Assembly (NCBI RefSeq): GCF_033807575.1
Contig: NC_084720.1
Location: 15,011,570 to 15,075,569, forward strand
Source: Cydia pomonella
Taxonomy: Eukaryota > Arthropoda > Insecta > Lepidoptera > Tortricidae
DNA length: 64,000 nt
Reading direction: 5' to 3'
How positions within the stretch are numbered: the first letter of the stretch is position 1; each line of letters starts with the position of its first letter. This document shows, piece by piece, positions 1 through 12,128 of the stretch. The position numbers and the translations under genes were made by a program. Under the pieces are notes generated by a model. The model was not told the origin of the DNA. It was given only the letters and a program-made list of their open reading frames with translations, and searched no databases.

Positions 1-422
1 TATCGTAAAAATTATATATTTACAGCATAATGTGAAATGAACAAGACATTTTAAACTTTAAAGCGTAATTTTATAACTGTGTTTTGAACGTTTCGTTTTT
101 GCTGCATGAACCTGCAACAGGGAATTAAACAATAAAGTTAGTGAAACATGCGAATGTCTATATTTTAAACATTTATGCTTGTTATTCGGTGTTTCGCGTT
201 TTAAAATTTAGATGACATTAAGCAAAATACATATAATGTTGCAAAATAATGTTGGTGTTGGTGGTCATTTTAAACATGTTCGATGTAAACACCTTTTTAA
301 CGTATGTAGTTATCGTTGATAAAATAGGTAATAGATATCTAAAATGTATATATACAAAGGCGAAAGATGAGACAATAAATATGCATAATTATATATCTAT
401 TTTTTTAACATGCAGGTGGAGG

Positions 423-518
423 AAATTGATTCATTAGCAGTTTGCGGTCCAAATTTGGTTATACATGCACAGACCTGTCCGGTGGAAAGTGAACCGTTAA
501 CTGCTAAGGAATCAATTT
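423..518. repeat. Small inverted-repeat element
   Basis: Aaattgattcattagcagtt (423-442) pairs with aactgctaaggaatcaattt (499-518) around a 56-base centre. Confidence 0.65.
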
Positions 519-945
519 GAAGTGACATTTCATTTCCGACCGCAGCTGCACTACTGCTCCGACACAACTGCAGCGGTCTGAACGCGTCGGTATTATTGTC
601 AATTTCTACATATAGTAAAATGAACGACTGCACGTAGCATGGTGATTTTTGCGTGTTTGGCGTATTATTACATTCGGATCGAAGCTGCGGCTGTATACTG
701 CACGTCAAATGTGTCACCTTTATTCGACCATACTTCATTTTTTTTAGACTCAAGCTTGAGACCTGGAACACCGGGTGAGTAGCTTTGAACCAACTGAGCC
801 ATCGAAAGTTACAAGAAGCGTGCGAATCTTCCATTCCTTCCTTTCGTTTACACGTCTTATGGAGGCGCATGACGACATCTACCGTAAGGATGTTCTATCT
901 CAAGTAACAATGCTAACCCATACATTTAAACATGACGAATCTATA

Positions 946-981
946 AGGGTTCCGTTTTTTGCCATTTGGCTACGGAACCCT
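946..981. repeat. Short hairpin 'agggttccgt...acggaaccct'
   Basis: Ten-base perfect arms (946-955 and 972-981) with a 16-base loop. They match the ends of the repeat at 54.46-55.14 kb. Confidence 0.6.
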
Positions 982-1635
982 AAAAAGGCATAAAGGATGG
1001 ATATCATGTTTTCTTTAGTGTTATCCTTAATTGCTTCAGTGTTATCCTACAAGCCTCAATTAGCAATTCTTCGTCTTAATCTGTCATTTTGACGTATGTA
1101 TGTTTATAAAAGGAATAAAACATAAATTAATTAATTGAGGCTTGTAAAGACTTATGAATAAGAGATTTAATCATTACGCTTGATGCGCCACGTATCGTGT
1201 TATCTAACAATACAATTGAAGCTTAAAGATAGGGTCATCAAAAAGCTTTTACCCTAATTACATGGTTGCATTGAAATTTTACATATGTATCGCTCATATA
1301 TTATTGAGGCTAGATTAAATACTAAACATTTGTTCTGTTTTCCAGGTAATACTAATGTATTTAGTATCAAATTATGGCGTCTAAGAAGGTAAAAGGCATT
1401 GCTACATGACATTGAAAATAAAATGGCGTTATCTAAAATTTCACAAGACTTTAACAAGGCCTAATTAGTTATTTATTTTTATCATTCTATATTTTTTTTG
1501 TTTCGTAAATATACTTGGCCGTATTTGCTTAGCTTTGCAACCATAATTGCGCTAATAAAAATTGACAATTATAGATTAATTATATTACATTTTTCATTTT
1601 TAATTTTAATTTTTTCATTTACAGCCCGATTTGAA

Positions 1636-1785
1636 CTTTAAGATACGTCAAAAGTTTGCTAAAGAAACAATATGGATCCGATATATTATGTAACCGTCAA
1701 AAGTGACGTTTCCTAAAACAAAAAGGTCTTTTTTGACACTGACATATCCGATTCATATCGTTTCTTTAGCAAATTTTGACTTAAA
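1636..1785. repeat. Palindromic repeat, copy 1 of a dispersed family
   Basis: Aagtttgctaaagaaacaat is inverted as atcgtttctttagcaaattt. The centre gtcaaaagtgacgtttc / tttttgacactgacat recurs at 22.1 and 33.0 kb. Confidence 0.65.
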
Positions 1786-2780
1786 TTGTATATTTAATTA
1801 GTTAGTCATCGTGCGTTTCACCTGCGTCATAACATACAAAGTACGAGTACGATCGGAATGCACGGTAACTGAATGACATTAAAGATCGTTATTTTGATAT
1901 TAGTGTACCTTTAAATTAACCTGAATGATTAAGTGAATTAGCATGAATGATTCACTAAATAAAACGTTAATACTCGTTTGTCTTTAATAATACAAATAAG
2001 TTTTTACCGACCGTGACCAATGTCTGCTAAATTATTCACCCTACAACCAATAGTTTGCTTAAGTTACTACTTGTATGTCCCTAACCAGGCACAATTCAAC
2101 AGCTTCGCTTTGCAACCTCGTATTAACGTAACTATGCATCACCAATACCAACTTTATATTCAAATACAGAAGGTTCTATTTTCTATGCAGCCAGGAAGAC
2201 TTATGAGTTTAGTAAAGCGTTTTTAGTATATAGTCGTGCGTATCGACTCTTGGGGAACGTATTTTCACGTCCTTACGGCTTTTTACGAGCGCGACAAACC
2301 GTCACGCACCTGAGCATCGTTTCAGAATAAAAAGGTAGTAAGTATTTATGGAACTTGGGTATTTTTAATGCGTTTTTGAAGAGCTGGTGTAGTGTGTTGG
2401 TCGGAATACGATTGTAAATTGCTTAGTAGCAAGATTGATGACTTATTTTGATACGGGATTGGTTCCACATTTCGTTATACTTGAATGTAAACATGCTCGA
2501 ATGCCTCGCCTGTGACAGATATATTTTGGGGCAAAATACATTTGTTCATACGTAAGGATAAAGGCGGTAATGCAGATTTATTATGCTCGTTAGGAGACTT
2601 CAGTTTTGAGAAAATATTGACACTTTCGTATATCTGTTCTGAATGACTTAGATTACTTAGACTATGGATGAGTTAAACAGAGGATACTGTTACCAATTAA
2701 AATTAAAATAAAATTGTGATATTTACACATATTTTTATTGAGTGTTCTCACCAAAAAAATTGATGTTAAAAAGTAAAAAA
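1786..2780. other. AT-rich stretch, nothing recognised
   Basis: A 68-codon chance ORF only. No repeat ends, RNA or protein similarity recognised. Stretches 1-422, 519-945 and 982-1635 are likewise empty. Confidence 0.5.
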
Positions 2781-3303
2781 AGCGCTGGTGGCCTAGCGGT
2801 AAGAGCATGCGACTTGTAACGTAGCGGCTTACGTGAGCGAATAAATCGCGATGCGACGCGGTGCGGCGCGGCGGCTCAACGGCATTCGCGTTCACAGCGA
2901 GATCGCCCACGTAGGACACTTCCATAGGTATCAAAGGATTGAATTTACCCGTGCCGCGCCGCGCCGCTTAACCGCTAGTTATTCGCTCACGTAAGCCGAC
3001 ACCTAATCCGGAGGTCGCGGGTTCAAACCCCGGCTAGTACCAATAAGTTTTTCGGAACTTGTGTACGAAATATCATTTGATATTTACCAGTCGCTTTTCG
3101 GTGAAGGAAAACGTCGTGAGAAATTCGGACTAATCCCAATAAGGCCTAGTTTACCCTCTGGGTTGGAAAGTTAGATGGCTGTCGCTTTCGTAAAAACTAC
3201 TACCTACGCCAATTTTATTCTCGGGATTAGTTACCAAGCGGACTCCAGGCTCCCATGAGCCGTGGCAAAATGCCGGGACAACGTGAGGAAGATAATAATA
3301 TAA
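2781..3303 (+). mobile_element. tRNA-headed SINE split by a MITE
   Basis: The head is gcgctggtggcctagcggta...gacttg, resuming at 3004 with tccggaggtcgcgggttcaa and a B-box-like ggttcaaacccc. The body has gagtttttcgg-like and tttaccctctgggttgg blocks, and it ends gggacaacgtgaggaagat. The same family occurs at 14.7, 27.4 and 35.2 kb. No protein is coded. Confidence 0.85.
2820..3003. mobile_element. 184-bp palindromic MITE inside the SINE head
   Basis: The ends cggcttacgtgagcgaataa (left) and ttattcgctcacgtaagccg (right) are inverted repeats, followed by GC-rich inverted 'gcggcgcgg' stretches. TAA flanks both sides (2817-2819 and 3004-3006); removing the element and one TAA restores a normal SINE head. 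A three-base TWA duplication is typical of PIF/Harbinger elements. Confidence 0.85.
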
Positions 3304-3923
3304 AGTAAAACAGGTTTATGATGTTAATTGGGTTATTATTATTATTAATAACTCTGCCCCAATTCCTGGGTCAGCACGATTAACTTTCCAAGTTCTTTAC
3401 TTAAATATACCTACGCAAATTTCTTAACGCCCACAGTTCTATTTGAAGGCAAATTCAAAATATATACATTTTCTGTAAGTAGAATTTTAAGCTTTACTCT
3501 AAATACAATATAATGAAAAAATAGGGGAAAAATGTTAATTTCAACCTGGATGTTGTCAAATTATTCAAAATACCTTCAGAACAATATTTCTGAACTACGG
3601 CCGGCGTTTTGCTGGATTTGTTATAAATAAAAAATAATGGAGACCATGATTCATTTCCTCGATAAATCATCGTGGGTTTAGTCACAGGAAACGTATAGTG
3701 CAGTAGAATGACTATGTAAAGTAATAAATTTCGTGCTGAGTAGAAATAGCCATCTCATATTTTTGCAGTATTGTAAAAATAGATAAAAACCCTACCGATT
3801 CAGCAACATAAAATGTTAGTTTCTTTACGTTTGTTGTTCATGTGTAATTAATCAATTTCATAGATTGGATATAGATGTTCATTTGATTCTCGATTTCAAC
3901 AAGGTATTTAGTACAAACAGCAA

Positions 3924-3993
3924 CACTCTTAACTGTCCATTGGTGGACCTTATGCCTTTTGTAATAAGGTCCACCAATGGACAGTTAACAGTG
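3924..3993. repeat. 24-bp perfect hairpin with 12-base loop
   Basis: Ttaactgtccattggtggac plus ctta (3929-3952) pairs exactly with 3965-3988. Pairing extends outward with one mismatch. Confidence 0.85.
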
Positions 3994-5090
3994 TGGGTGA
4001 TGGTACAGGTATGTAGGTATACTACATACCTTACATATACTTTATACATGTAATCGTTAATGAAGAAAACTATAGGGGATGAAGGTACTTAAATCGAGAT
4101 ACTTTCATGATTCCCCAATTATGTGATGTTGTTTTACGCAAAAGCTGTCCATCAAAAGCTGTGTTTTATTATTCTCCAACTGATATTGATGTTTTTGTAG
4201 TGTTTCAAAATGTGTTGAAGTAGGCTAAGTAGTAAGAAATATTTTTTTTTAAAGCAAGCAAAGAAACACATGTTTGTTAGAGTTTTAAGTAAATAATTTT
4301 GAAACTCCATTACCCAGAGAAATACTTCTGTAATATGATTCTACTGTGTTATTTGTAGTATTATGTTTTCTTAAAAAATATATACAACCATTAGCTAACG
4401 TATTTTCCATTTCCTCGCAAAAATATTAACTATTACTTTTAGTGGAACTAAATATTGCGAAGTCTCTTAACCAATAGGTCAAATATATATTTAACAAAGC
4501 TACCACTTAAGTCCTTCTGAATACGAAGCGCGTGTAAGATATAAATGAAACCACTCATGTATTATTTATCCCCCGGTTATTTTTCTTATTCAACTCGAGA
4601 ACGTCTGAACATACTTAAGTTGACATTTTATTGTACAGAGAACGGAGCTGATTTTCTCAGAAAATATTATTCTTTGCTTTTGCGTGCGGACGATGCCGAT
4701 GTTTTTATATTTAGCATCCATGCGAAAATATTGAGGGAAAATATAATTTCCGAGCGTGGTTTGATGCGGCGTGTGAGACGGGAAGGTAGCGTACCTACAG
4801 AATATCTAATAATGTAGGCACATGGTTGTGTGACAGCCAAGCTTGGTACTAGGTATAATAAACTTACATTTTTATGCCCGACGCAACCCAAATAAGCTTA
4901 TATTGAGTTTTGTTGTGTAGCCTTGGTCTTATTAGGCGCATTATTTGCTAACAGCGTAATTGTGTACATGTATCCTTGTTTTTCCTGTGTACAGTCAGCG
5001 TACTAAATACCGGATCAGACAGTGACAAAAAGGTTGAAGAAATGTATTTTTAGCAAATGTTTGACGTATATTAAAGTTCGAATCGGGCCG

Positions 5091-5182
5091 CGTGTCATTC
5101 ACGACGACGCCGGCATTGACTCGTATTGTTATGTTATTAAAGGTTAGATTTGGCGAATCTGCGCGTCATCGTGGATAACACG
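5091..5182. repeat. 'cgtgtcat-cacgatgacgc' palindrome, copy 1
   Basis: Cgtgtcattcacgacgacgc pairs with gcgcgtcatcgtggataaca then cg. Relatives are at 41.05 and 61.88 kb. Confidence 0.65.
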
Positions 5183-5326
5183 AACTATACATACTCGTAT
5201 ACTTTTGGCATATGTTGTATCTGATGTAATCAATATTACTTTTCTCGTACAATAAAGTGTTTACTTTCTTACCTTTGAATGCAAATTGTTGAGATATATA
5301 AAAAAAAATATTAATATATTTATTTA

Positions 5327-5625
5327 GCGGTGGTGGCCGAGTGGATATGACGTCCGACTTTCAATCCGGAGGTCGTGGGTTCAAATCCTGGCTCGTACCA
5401 ATGAGTTTTTCGGAACTTATGTACGAAATGTCATTTGATATTTACCACTAGCTTTTCGGTGAAGGAAAACATCGTGAGGAAACCTGCACACATCTGCGAA
5501 GAAATTCAAAGGTGTGTGAAGTCCCCAATCCGCATTGGGCTAGCGTGGGGACTATAGCCCGAGCCCTCTTGCACATGAGAGGAGGCCTTTCCCAGCAGTG
5601 GGACGTATATAGGCTGAATTATTAT
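5327..5625 (+). mobile_element. tRNA-headed SINE with RTE-like 3' tail
   Basis: The head is gcggtggtggccgagtgg...ggtcgtgggttcaaatcctg. The middle (aatgagtttttcggaactta, gcttttcggtgaaggaaaac) is shared with the 2.8 kb SINE, but the 3' half differs and ends gaggaggcctttcccagcag, tgggacgtatataggctga and (att)n. That tail resembles the LINE end at 8.97 kb. Confidence 0.85.
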
Positions 5626-5984
5626 TATATTATAATATATTTGGAAAAGTATTCCAGGGTGACAAACACATTTGGCGTGTTATTTCAACGGCTTTTATTC
5701 ATACTGACTGTTCTTTTTTAAACCATGATGGTGGCCGTGCGTGCGTGACAGTTGCCGCCCCTTTAAACACTCATTTTTGGAATAACCTTTTCGGGAGAAC
5801 CTCGGCAAGGACTTCATTCTACAGCCAGAGCGTCCGCGGGAAGAAATACCTTATAAACCGCACAGTGCACGACCATTTAGGTTCTAGGGTGTGAGAATGA
5901 ACACCGAACGGTGCGGTGTTAGTAAGTGGCCGTTGGCATCATACTTGTAATAAAAATTATTTCTCTATCAATTGTTTTAAATTG

Positions 5985-6235
5985 ATGACCGGTCTGGCCT
6001 AGTGGGTGGGTCCCTGTCTATGAAACCGATGGTCCTGGGTTCGAATCCTGGTAAGAGCGTTTATTTTTGTGATGAGCACAGATATTTGTTCCTAAGTCAT
6101 GGATGTTTTCTATGTATTTAATTATTTGTATATTATATACATATATCGTACCTGAGTACCCACAACACAAGCCTTCTTGAGCTTACTGTGGGACTTAGAA
6201 TGACCCTATAATATTTATTGACTATAAAATCAAGA
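5985..6235 (+). mobile_element. Second tRNA-derived SINE family
   Basis: The head is accggtctggcctagtgggt...cctgggttcgaatcctgg with A- and B-box-like blocks. The body is gtgatgagcacagatatttg, catggatgttttctatgtat and tgagtacccacaacacaag, ending gggacttagaatga and ataatatttatt. This is a familiar lepidopteran SINE type. It is non-coding. Confidence 0.75.
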
Positions 6236-6981
6236 CCCTTGGTCCGTGGGGCCCTGGCGCTCTGAGTCTCTTCAAAGATCTGTCTAAGAGACTCAGAAAC
6301 GCCACAAGAGATCAAAGTAATATTTTAGTTTTAATTTATATTGTGTTTTTATAATGAATAAAATATTGGGTTTTTCTCTATATAGATTTTCTAATAAACA
6401 GTACCGGTTAGGATACGATATTGATGTTTCTTCAGCACAATTTTCCACCTCCCGGGCGCCTGTTTTAGATCTTTCACGACACCGGTCCAACGGGTCAGTG
6501 ATTTTCGATTTTCCCCTTTTTTATCCACGTGGTCGAACACAATAAGCTATTTGTAAATATGTAAGGGCAGGTACCGACCTGCCCCTAAACATTGAAACGA
6601 CCGGATTTAAACATAGCTTTTTGACATGCATGTGGAATATCCGATTAAGTATCGTTAGGTAATAATAGAGTCCTGATAAAATATTCTGATTTGATACATT
6701 TTTGATAAATTTCAAAGTCTCCTAGACAAATCTTTCGGACTTCTAGACATAGATTTTGTCGAAAGAACCTCGAAACTTAAGCAGTCGTAAGTTTTGAATG
6801 GTGCTATTTTTTACTTAAATATCAAGAAAACTAATTAAACTCATTAGATTCCTAGCTAAACCTATTAGGAACCTAAAAATGAATATCCCTAAATAAATAG
6901 ATAACATCTAATATTTTGAAATAATTTGATTAGCTCATCACATAAGTATGCCTTAACCAGTAGGGCTAAGATTAAGCGGCT

Positions 6982-7052
6982 ATCATTTGTCACTATGCCT
7001 GTCACGTTCTAAGTATGTAAGCGCGGAAGTAACGGGCATAGTGACAAATCAT
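6982..7052. repeat. Small palindrome
   Basis: Atcatttgtcactatgcc (6982-6999) and gggcatagtgacaaatcat (7034-7052) pair around a 34-base centre. Confidence 0.7.
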
Positions 7053-7161
7053 AAAAATGGAACCATGCTGCCACTGCAGGATTAGTATCCAAGGGCACCA
7101 GTTACGGAGAAAGGATCACTACCAGCTAGACTAAAACCATATGGATACAAGTAAGCTTAAG

Positions 7162-7392
7162 TTGATTTTAAAACGAATACGGGACTTAATCGCGTTTTAA
7201 ATTGACGTTTATTATATCTGACGTTTCGAACGTGACGTTACGTTCGTGGTCACAGGCAGACACCAGACAGGACAGGCAGAGGAGGGAGGTGTGTCTGCCT
7301 GTGACCACGAACGTAACGTCATGTTCGAAACGTTAGGCCATATAATAAACGTAAGTTTACGCGATTTTATGTCCCGTATTAGTTTTAAAATT
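7162..7392. mobile_element. 231-bp palindromic MITE
   Basis: Two arms of about 100 bp are inverted copies (ttttaaaac.aatacgggac, gtttcgaac.tgacgttacg, ttcgtggtcacaggcagaca) around a short centre caccagacaggacaggcaga. No ORF. Confidence 0.85.
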
Positions 7393-8724
7393 ATGAATGG
7401 AAATCGTGTTGGTAAATCAATATAACTTTAAGTTGAGTGCTCACTTCATACATGAGTTTCCTTAAGTAGGTAATTAGAATAACAACGATTTCGTTGCATA
7501 CTAAAATGTACTTGTCAAGGCCGGTTTATAAAATACCGGTAAATACCAGTTTATTTCGGTTTTCCTCCCAACTTTTATAAGAAGGCGAACGTTTTAAGAA
7601 CTTTATTGTAACTTAAAAAAACTGGTTTATTCGACGAGCGCCGAAACGGCCGGCCGGCCTGGTGGTGAGCCGCGTAAACATAGACTCCGACATAGGAAGA
7701 AAGCGATTTTTATTGCTCTAAACTGGTTAATTAGACAAGAACCTTTCTCATAAAAACCGGTTTAAAAATAACGGTTTTCGAGCGAAACCGAAATTAAAAG
7801 GTTTTGCGCCAAGTACATGATAATAGTTAGAAAATATAACCGGTTTCCGAGCCTTGGTTGTTCTTCGAAAATACGTTAGACGCTCGCCTCGCTCGCAAAT
7901 CGTCAGTGTAATAGGGCCCTAAACTTATTTATTTCTCTATGCTAAAACGTATAAGCCTTAGAATGACAAGACGTTTCAAAACATCCCCAAAACTTCCCCA
8001 ACACCAAATTACAACTTCCTTTCTAATAAATAATCTTCGACTTTCACCTTTCTAATTACCATGTCAGGTGCAGGTGGTCGTAAATTAAATAATTCTACTT
8101 ATTAATTAAGCCGACTTTCTTTTGTTCAGTCCCCATTGTTTCAATTTAAAACCGTGAAGAACTTTTCGAGATTTGGGTAAATTTTCCATTGTAACCAAAA
8201 GTATTGAATGGCTTGTAACAAAAGGTGAGAGGATTGTTATTATGAGAATTTGCACGCTTGGAACGGGGGTAATAATAATGTATTATACTATGAAACCCAG
8301 TTTCACTGTCCTCCCAAACTTCAATCCATAGACCGGTATACTGTTGACTTTTTCTACAAGAGTCCCTATGCCTGCTGAGATCGGTTCATGGGTGTCTATT
8401 GTTGCGCCTGTAAACGGGTTCCAACAGGCGTTCTACATGACATTTAAGCTCTCCAAAGGGCATCTACGTGTTGGACCTATGTCCCCACGCAAGCCTATCA
8501 AAAGACCGGAATGTATAGACCCGTGACATCCAACATGGAGATACAAATAATGTATTATTATAAAACCAGTTTTGTTATGAAAGATTATTCCTTTGATAAT
8601 CAGTCAGAAAAGTCACTGGGTATTTTTAACTTTTGCTTTATCAAGTTTTTGGAGTTTCTGTAAGGTGAATGCCCTTACTTATTTGTGTGATGAACACGGA
8701 GCAAGGGTATTATTATTCAGACAT
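7393..8724. other. No gene; patches of 'accggttt' motifs
   Basis: Several aaccggttt/ataccggt words occur between 7520 and 7850, and a GC-richer patch lies at 8340-8530 with an unrecognised 60-codon ORF. Nothing more supported. Confidence 0.4.
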
Positions 8725-9020
8725 ATAATAGACTCCAAAACTGGTATCGCAGATGTGGGTGTGAAAGCCGCCAATCTCAAATGGGATTGGGCGGACACAT
8801 CTGTAGAATTCACCCGGACAGATGGGCCAAAATAACGACCGAATGGGCACCACAGATCACCCTAGGCAGAGGCAGGCCAAAAACGAGATGGCGAGACGAC
8901 CTGGACTCATTTTGTGGCGACTGGCGGGAGCATGCACAAAGCCGTGACGAGTGGCGGAAGACAGGGGAGGCCTTTTCCCAGCAGTGGGACACAATGTAGG
9001 CTATTAAAAATAAAAATAAA
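8725..9020 (+). mobile_element. RTE-type LINE 3' end, frameshifted
   Basis: The reading frame GIADVGVKAANLKWDWA shifts by one base near 8790 into GHICRIHPDRWAKITTEWAP, then GRGRPKTRWRDDLDSFCGDW and EWRKTGEAFSQQWDTM, ending at the TAG at 8997-8999. This is the usual RTE-clade C-terminus. The 3' tail ggaggccttttcccagcagt, tgggacacaatgtaggct, A-rich, is nearly the SINE tail at 5.6 and 11.4 kb. The element is dead. Confidence 0.85.
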
Positions 9021-10070
9021 AAAGAATCTTAAAAATCAAACAGAACATCTAAATGGATTTAGATAGGTCACACGTGTTTAAGTGATAGCGTGATTAATGC
9101 CTGTCTCTTTTAACCGCGTAGTGTTAAAAAGGTACGTTTTTCTATAGGACAAGCATAACCCCGTCCATAATAATTAATAACTTAACTGTCACTACAAAGA
9201 TCAGTTAACTATTAAATGGCCATTTAAGACAACCCACGGTTACAACAAAATGGCGCAAAATTAGTATGGACTAATTTAGTATAAAACAACAACGCAATCC
9301 ATCAGTTACGACCACCGTTACGTCTTTTAAGTCCCAACAACAAGTGGCAACAACGCCTATCGACGTGTTACCTATTTTACCAGTTAAAAAGCGCTTATGT
9401 TTGGTGCTCTCCGAACTTCGTAATGTCTCAAATGCTTCATAATGCGAAGACTGAGACATACCGAATGCCCATTCATTGTATTGGGCAGAGCATTTGGAGC
9501 GTGTCAGACATTTTTATCGCATTTTTGTCGCCGCTCAGAATAGCGACCGTGTGCACTTTCCGATTTATTGCCCATCTGATCTTAAAGGTCTCTGATATCT
9601 TTAAATTAAACTAGCTTTATATTTAAGTACTTTTTTTTGGCGTTTATGTCATAAATTCTTGTAAATTTAAATAGATTTGATATTCTCACTTCAGAGAATG
9701 TGCAAAAGGAATTTTCTATACTGAAGTTTTTGCAGCTTTATGCGCATTCCCTAAATATTTTTCTAAAAAAGAAATGTATATGGTTGACCAAAAACTAAAT
9801 GAAAAATAGATGTGTTTTCGTGTTTTTTTTTTTTCTATCGAGTCAACTTCATCCTAGTAAAGATTTTTACTGTGCTTTTATTCATGGCATTTGCCTGTTG
9901 TAAAAATGTGTAGTAATTTGCGTTAGGCAGCCCCCTCTTAATCATTATTGCTTACACGAACACGGTCAAGTAAAGTCCTTTAAACCATTGAAACCTCTGT
10001 AATACGAATACAACCACGCTTGTTTAACGCAACAAAGTTGATACAGCATACATTTTTAAAGTGTAAAAAT

Positions 10071-10275
10071 GACTGCCTTGGGTGATACTTGAACTCACGG
10101 CCTCTGGATCGATACTCCAGCGCTCTGCCAACTGAATCACCAAGACCTCATCTATAGCCATCAAAATTTCCCACCATATGAGTCAAGGATCCTAGTACCA
10201 AGGGAGCTAGTAATTCTTCCACTTTTAAATTTATTCTAAGCTCAATAACATCGTTCGCAGGCATTTCTGCTTGTT
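10071..10275 (-). repeat. Second copy of the tRNA-cloverleaf repeat
   Basis: The minus strand has the tRNA-like unit at 10146-10075 (ggtcttggtgattcagttgg, agtatcgatccagaggccgt), flanked by the same ttccacttttaaatttattc tail and an outer acatcgttcgcaggcatttc block. One acceptor-stem and several D-stem pairs are lost. Confidence 0.65.
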
Positions 10276-11162
10276 AAAAGCTTTATGTGAGTACAATTTA
10301 GTCACCTATTTATTTATATAACCACCTGCGGCCCACCATGCAAAGAAATTACTATTTGAATTTGAAATCAATATCTAGGGAATAAGGTTGAATTTTTTTG
10401 TTTTAATGTGAAATGAAACAGAAGAAATGCAACTCTGTTCCAATTGCATTAAACTAATTAGTCCTATGGGTAGGCCCGTGGTCCTTAGGAGAATAAAATG
10501 TTATTCAGGCAACAAGGCCCATACTATCTTTACTTTACTTTATATCTATACTTTGCTTTATTTTAGGCTTACTTGCTTGTACTCGGTTTGGGAATGTCAC
10601 CGCCGCTAACGGCTGATCGAGGCAGTGGGGTGAAAGGGACCAATACGATTAATAAATTGATGAAAGAAGGACAAGATTAATCGATTTCTGCCTTCATTTG
10701 GCAACTCAATCAGGTGTCATGGCAAAGGGTACATTTTCAAAATTACAGACGAACTTGTCTTTTAATAAATAAGGGATATTTATTTAGGGATTATGAGAAT
10801 TTTCTCCTATGAAAATAAATGATACCTACAAATCAGTATTGACAACCATTTTAATTAGTATACTTAACACAATAGATGCAATATTATAATCGATGTATTA
10901 ACAAATTGTGTGGTATAGTTATAAATAAATAAATATACCCAATTAAATAGGTATAATTTTTTTTTAACAACATACAACATGCAATTAGCAAAAGCAGAAA
11001 AAAAATGTTAAAAATGTGGCAAAAAACATTGAAATTGACTACATGGTGCCAGAAAAAAATCATTGCATTTAGTGCTGCAATGCTTATAAGAATCTAAAAA
11101 GTTGTTTTGTTAAGGGAAAACTATGTTAAATAATAATAATTTATTGACGTAATCTATGTGTC

Positions 11163-11410
11163 AATCCTGGCTCGTACCAATGAGTTTTTCGGAACTTATG
11201 TACGAAATATCATTTGATATTTACCACTAGCTTTTCGGTGAAGGAAAACATCGTGAGGAAACCTGCATACATCTGCGAAGAAATTCAAAGGTGTATGTGA
11301 AGTCCCCAATCCGCATTGGGCTAGCGTGGGGACTATAGCCCGCGCCCTTTCGCACATGAGAGGAGGCCTGTGCCCAGCAGTGGGACGTATATAGGGTGAA
11401 TTATTATTAT
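11163..11410 (+). mobile_element. 5'-truncated SINE with RTE-like tail
   Basis: It begins at tgtcaatcctggctcgtacc, lacking most of the tRNA head, and follows the 5.3 kb copy closely through gtccccaatccgcattgggc to tgggacgtatataggg and (att)n. Confidence 0.85.
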
Positions 11411-11437
11411 GTCTGTCTTTTAAAAATTCTCGGGATC

Positions 11438-11496
11438 ATGGGGTCCCGGACATTTGGAAGGCGTGCGTGGGGCCGAAGCCAACACGTAGAGGCCCC
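11438..11496 (+). repeat. Short dispersed repeat shared with 50.84 kb
   Basis: Acatttggaaggcgtgcgtg then gggccgaagccaacacgtag, aggcccctt aligns with 50839-50890 (atatttgggaggcgtgcgcg, gagccgaattcaatacttag). Confidence 0.5.
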
Positions 11497-11639
11497 TTGT
11501 AATAAGACAATTTACTCTAAATGTAACGGGACACCAACAGACGATTATCCCTGTTCACACTATAGCAGTGCACCCAAGGACAAGCCCCGATTAGTGTAGG
11601 ACTATTGTAAAAAAAAGGGTACCAAAATAAACCGGGCTA

Positions 11640-12128
11640 TTGGGTTGAGTTGCAAGTGGACTGGTAACCGGGACTATGGAGAATACTATGGCACCTGCCC
11701 TGATCATATGTTTTTAAAAACACGACAAAATGGGCAGGTGGTGACTTGCCAACTCACAATATGGGTCCCCGAAAACGGCCGCTCGCACGGAGCGACAAGG
11801 GGACAACATTGCGTGAGCGGCTCAGGGTGTGGAGAGGTGTACGCCGCTTTCTACCCAGTGGCTGTAAGCAGCCACTGTGCCAACTCGCGTCTTATGCTAA
11901 TTTCACTTCCACCCTGCGAGCATATAGCTCTGACACCCCACTCTGGACGGCCGGTAAAGGCAAGCCAGAGGTGAGAGTCCTGCGGCCCCTGCTCAGTGTT
12001 CACTCCAGCCGGCCAATCAAGGCAAGCCGGAGAGAAGGGCCTGACCGACTCTCGGGGGTATGGGACCCAAGGGACGTCACTTCCCATTCAGCTCGCCACA
12101 AGCTGCCCTGGGGGCAGCATTATTAATA
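11640..12128. repeat. GC-rich unidentified repeat-like block
   Basis: About 490 bp of GC-rich sequence stands out from AT-rich flanks. It has internal near-repeats (ggtaaaggcaagccagag at 11953 and aatcaaggcaagccggagag at 12015) and overlapping open frames on both strands, none recognisable. This looks like a retroelement UTR fragment, not a host gene. Confidence 0.45.

Noticed and set aside
397..870. 157-codon minus ORF
   Set aside because: Overlaps an inverted-repeat element and a tRNA-like fragment near 780-830; no recognisable domain, and the frame crosses repeat boundaries.
11746..12126. 126-codon plus ORF in a GC-rich island
   Set aside because: Several overlapping frames on both strands stay open here because of base composition; none resembles a known protein.
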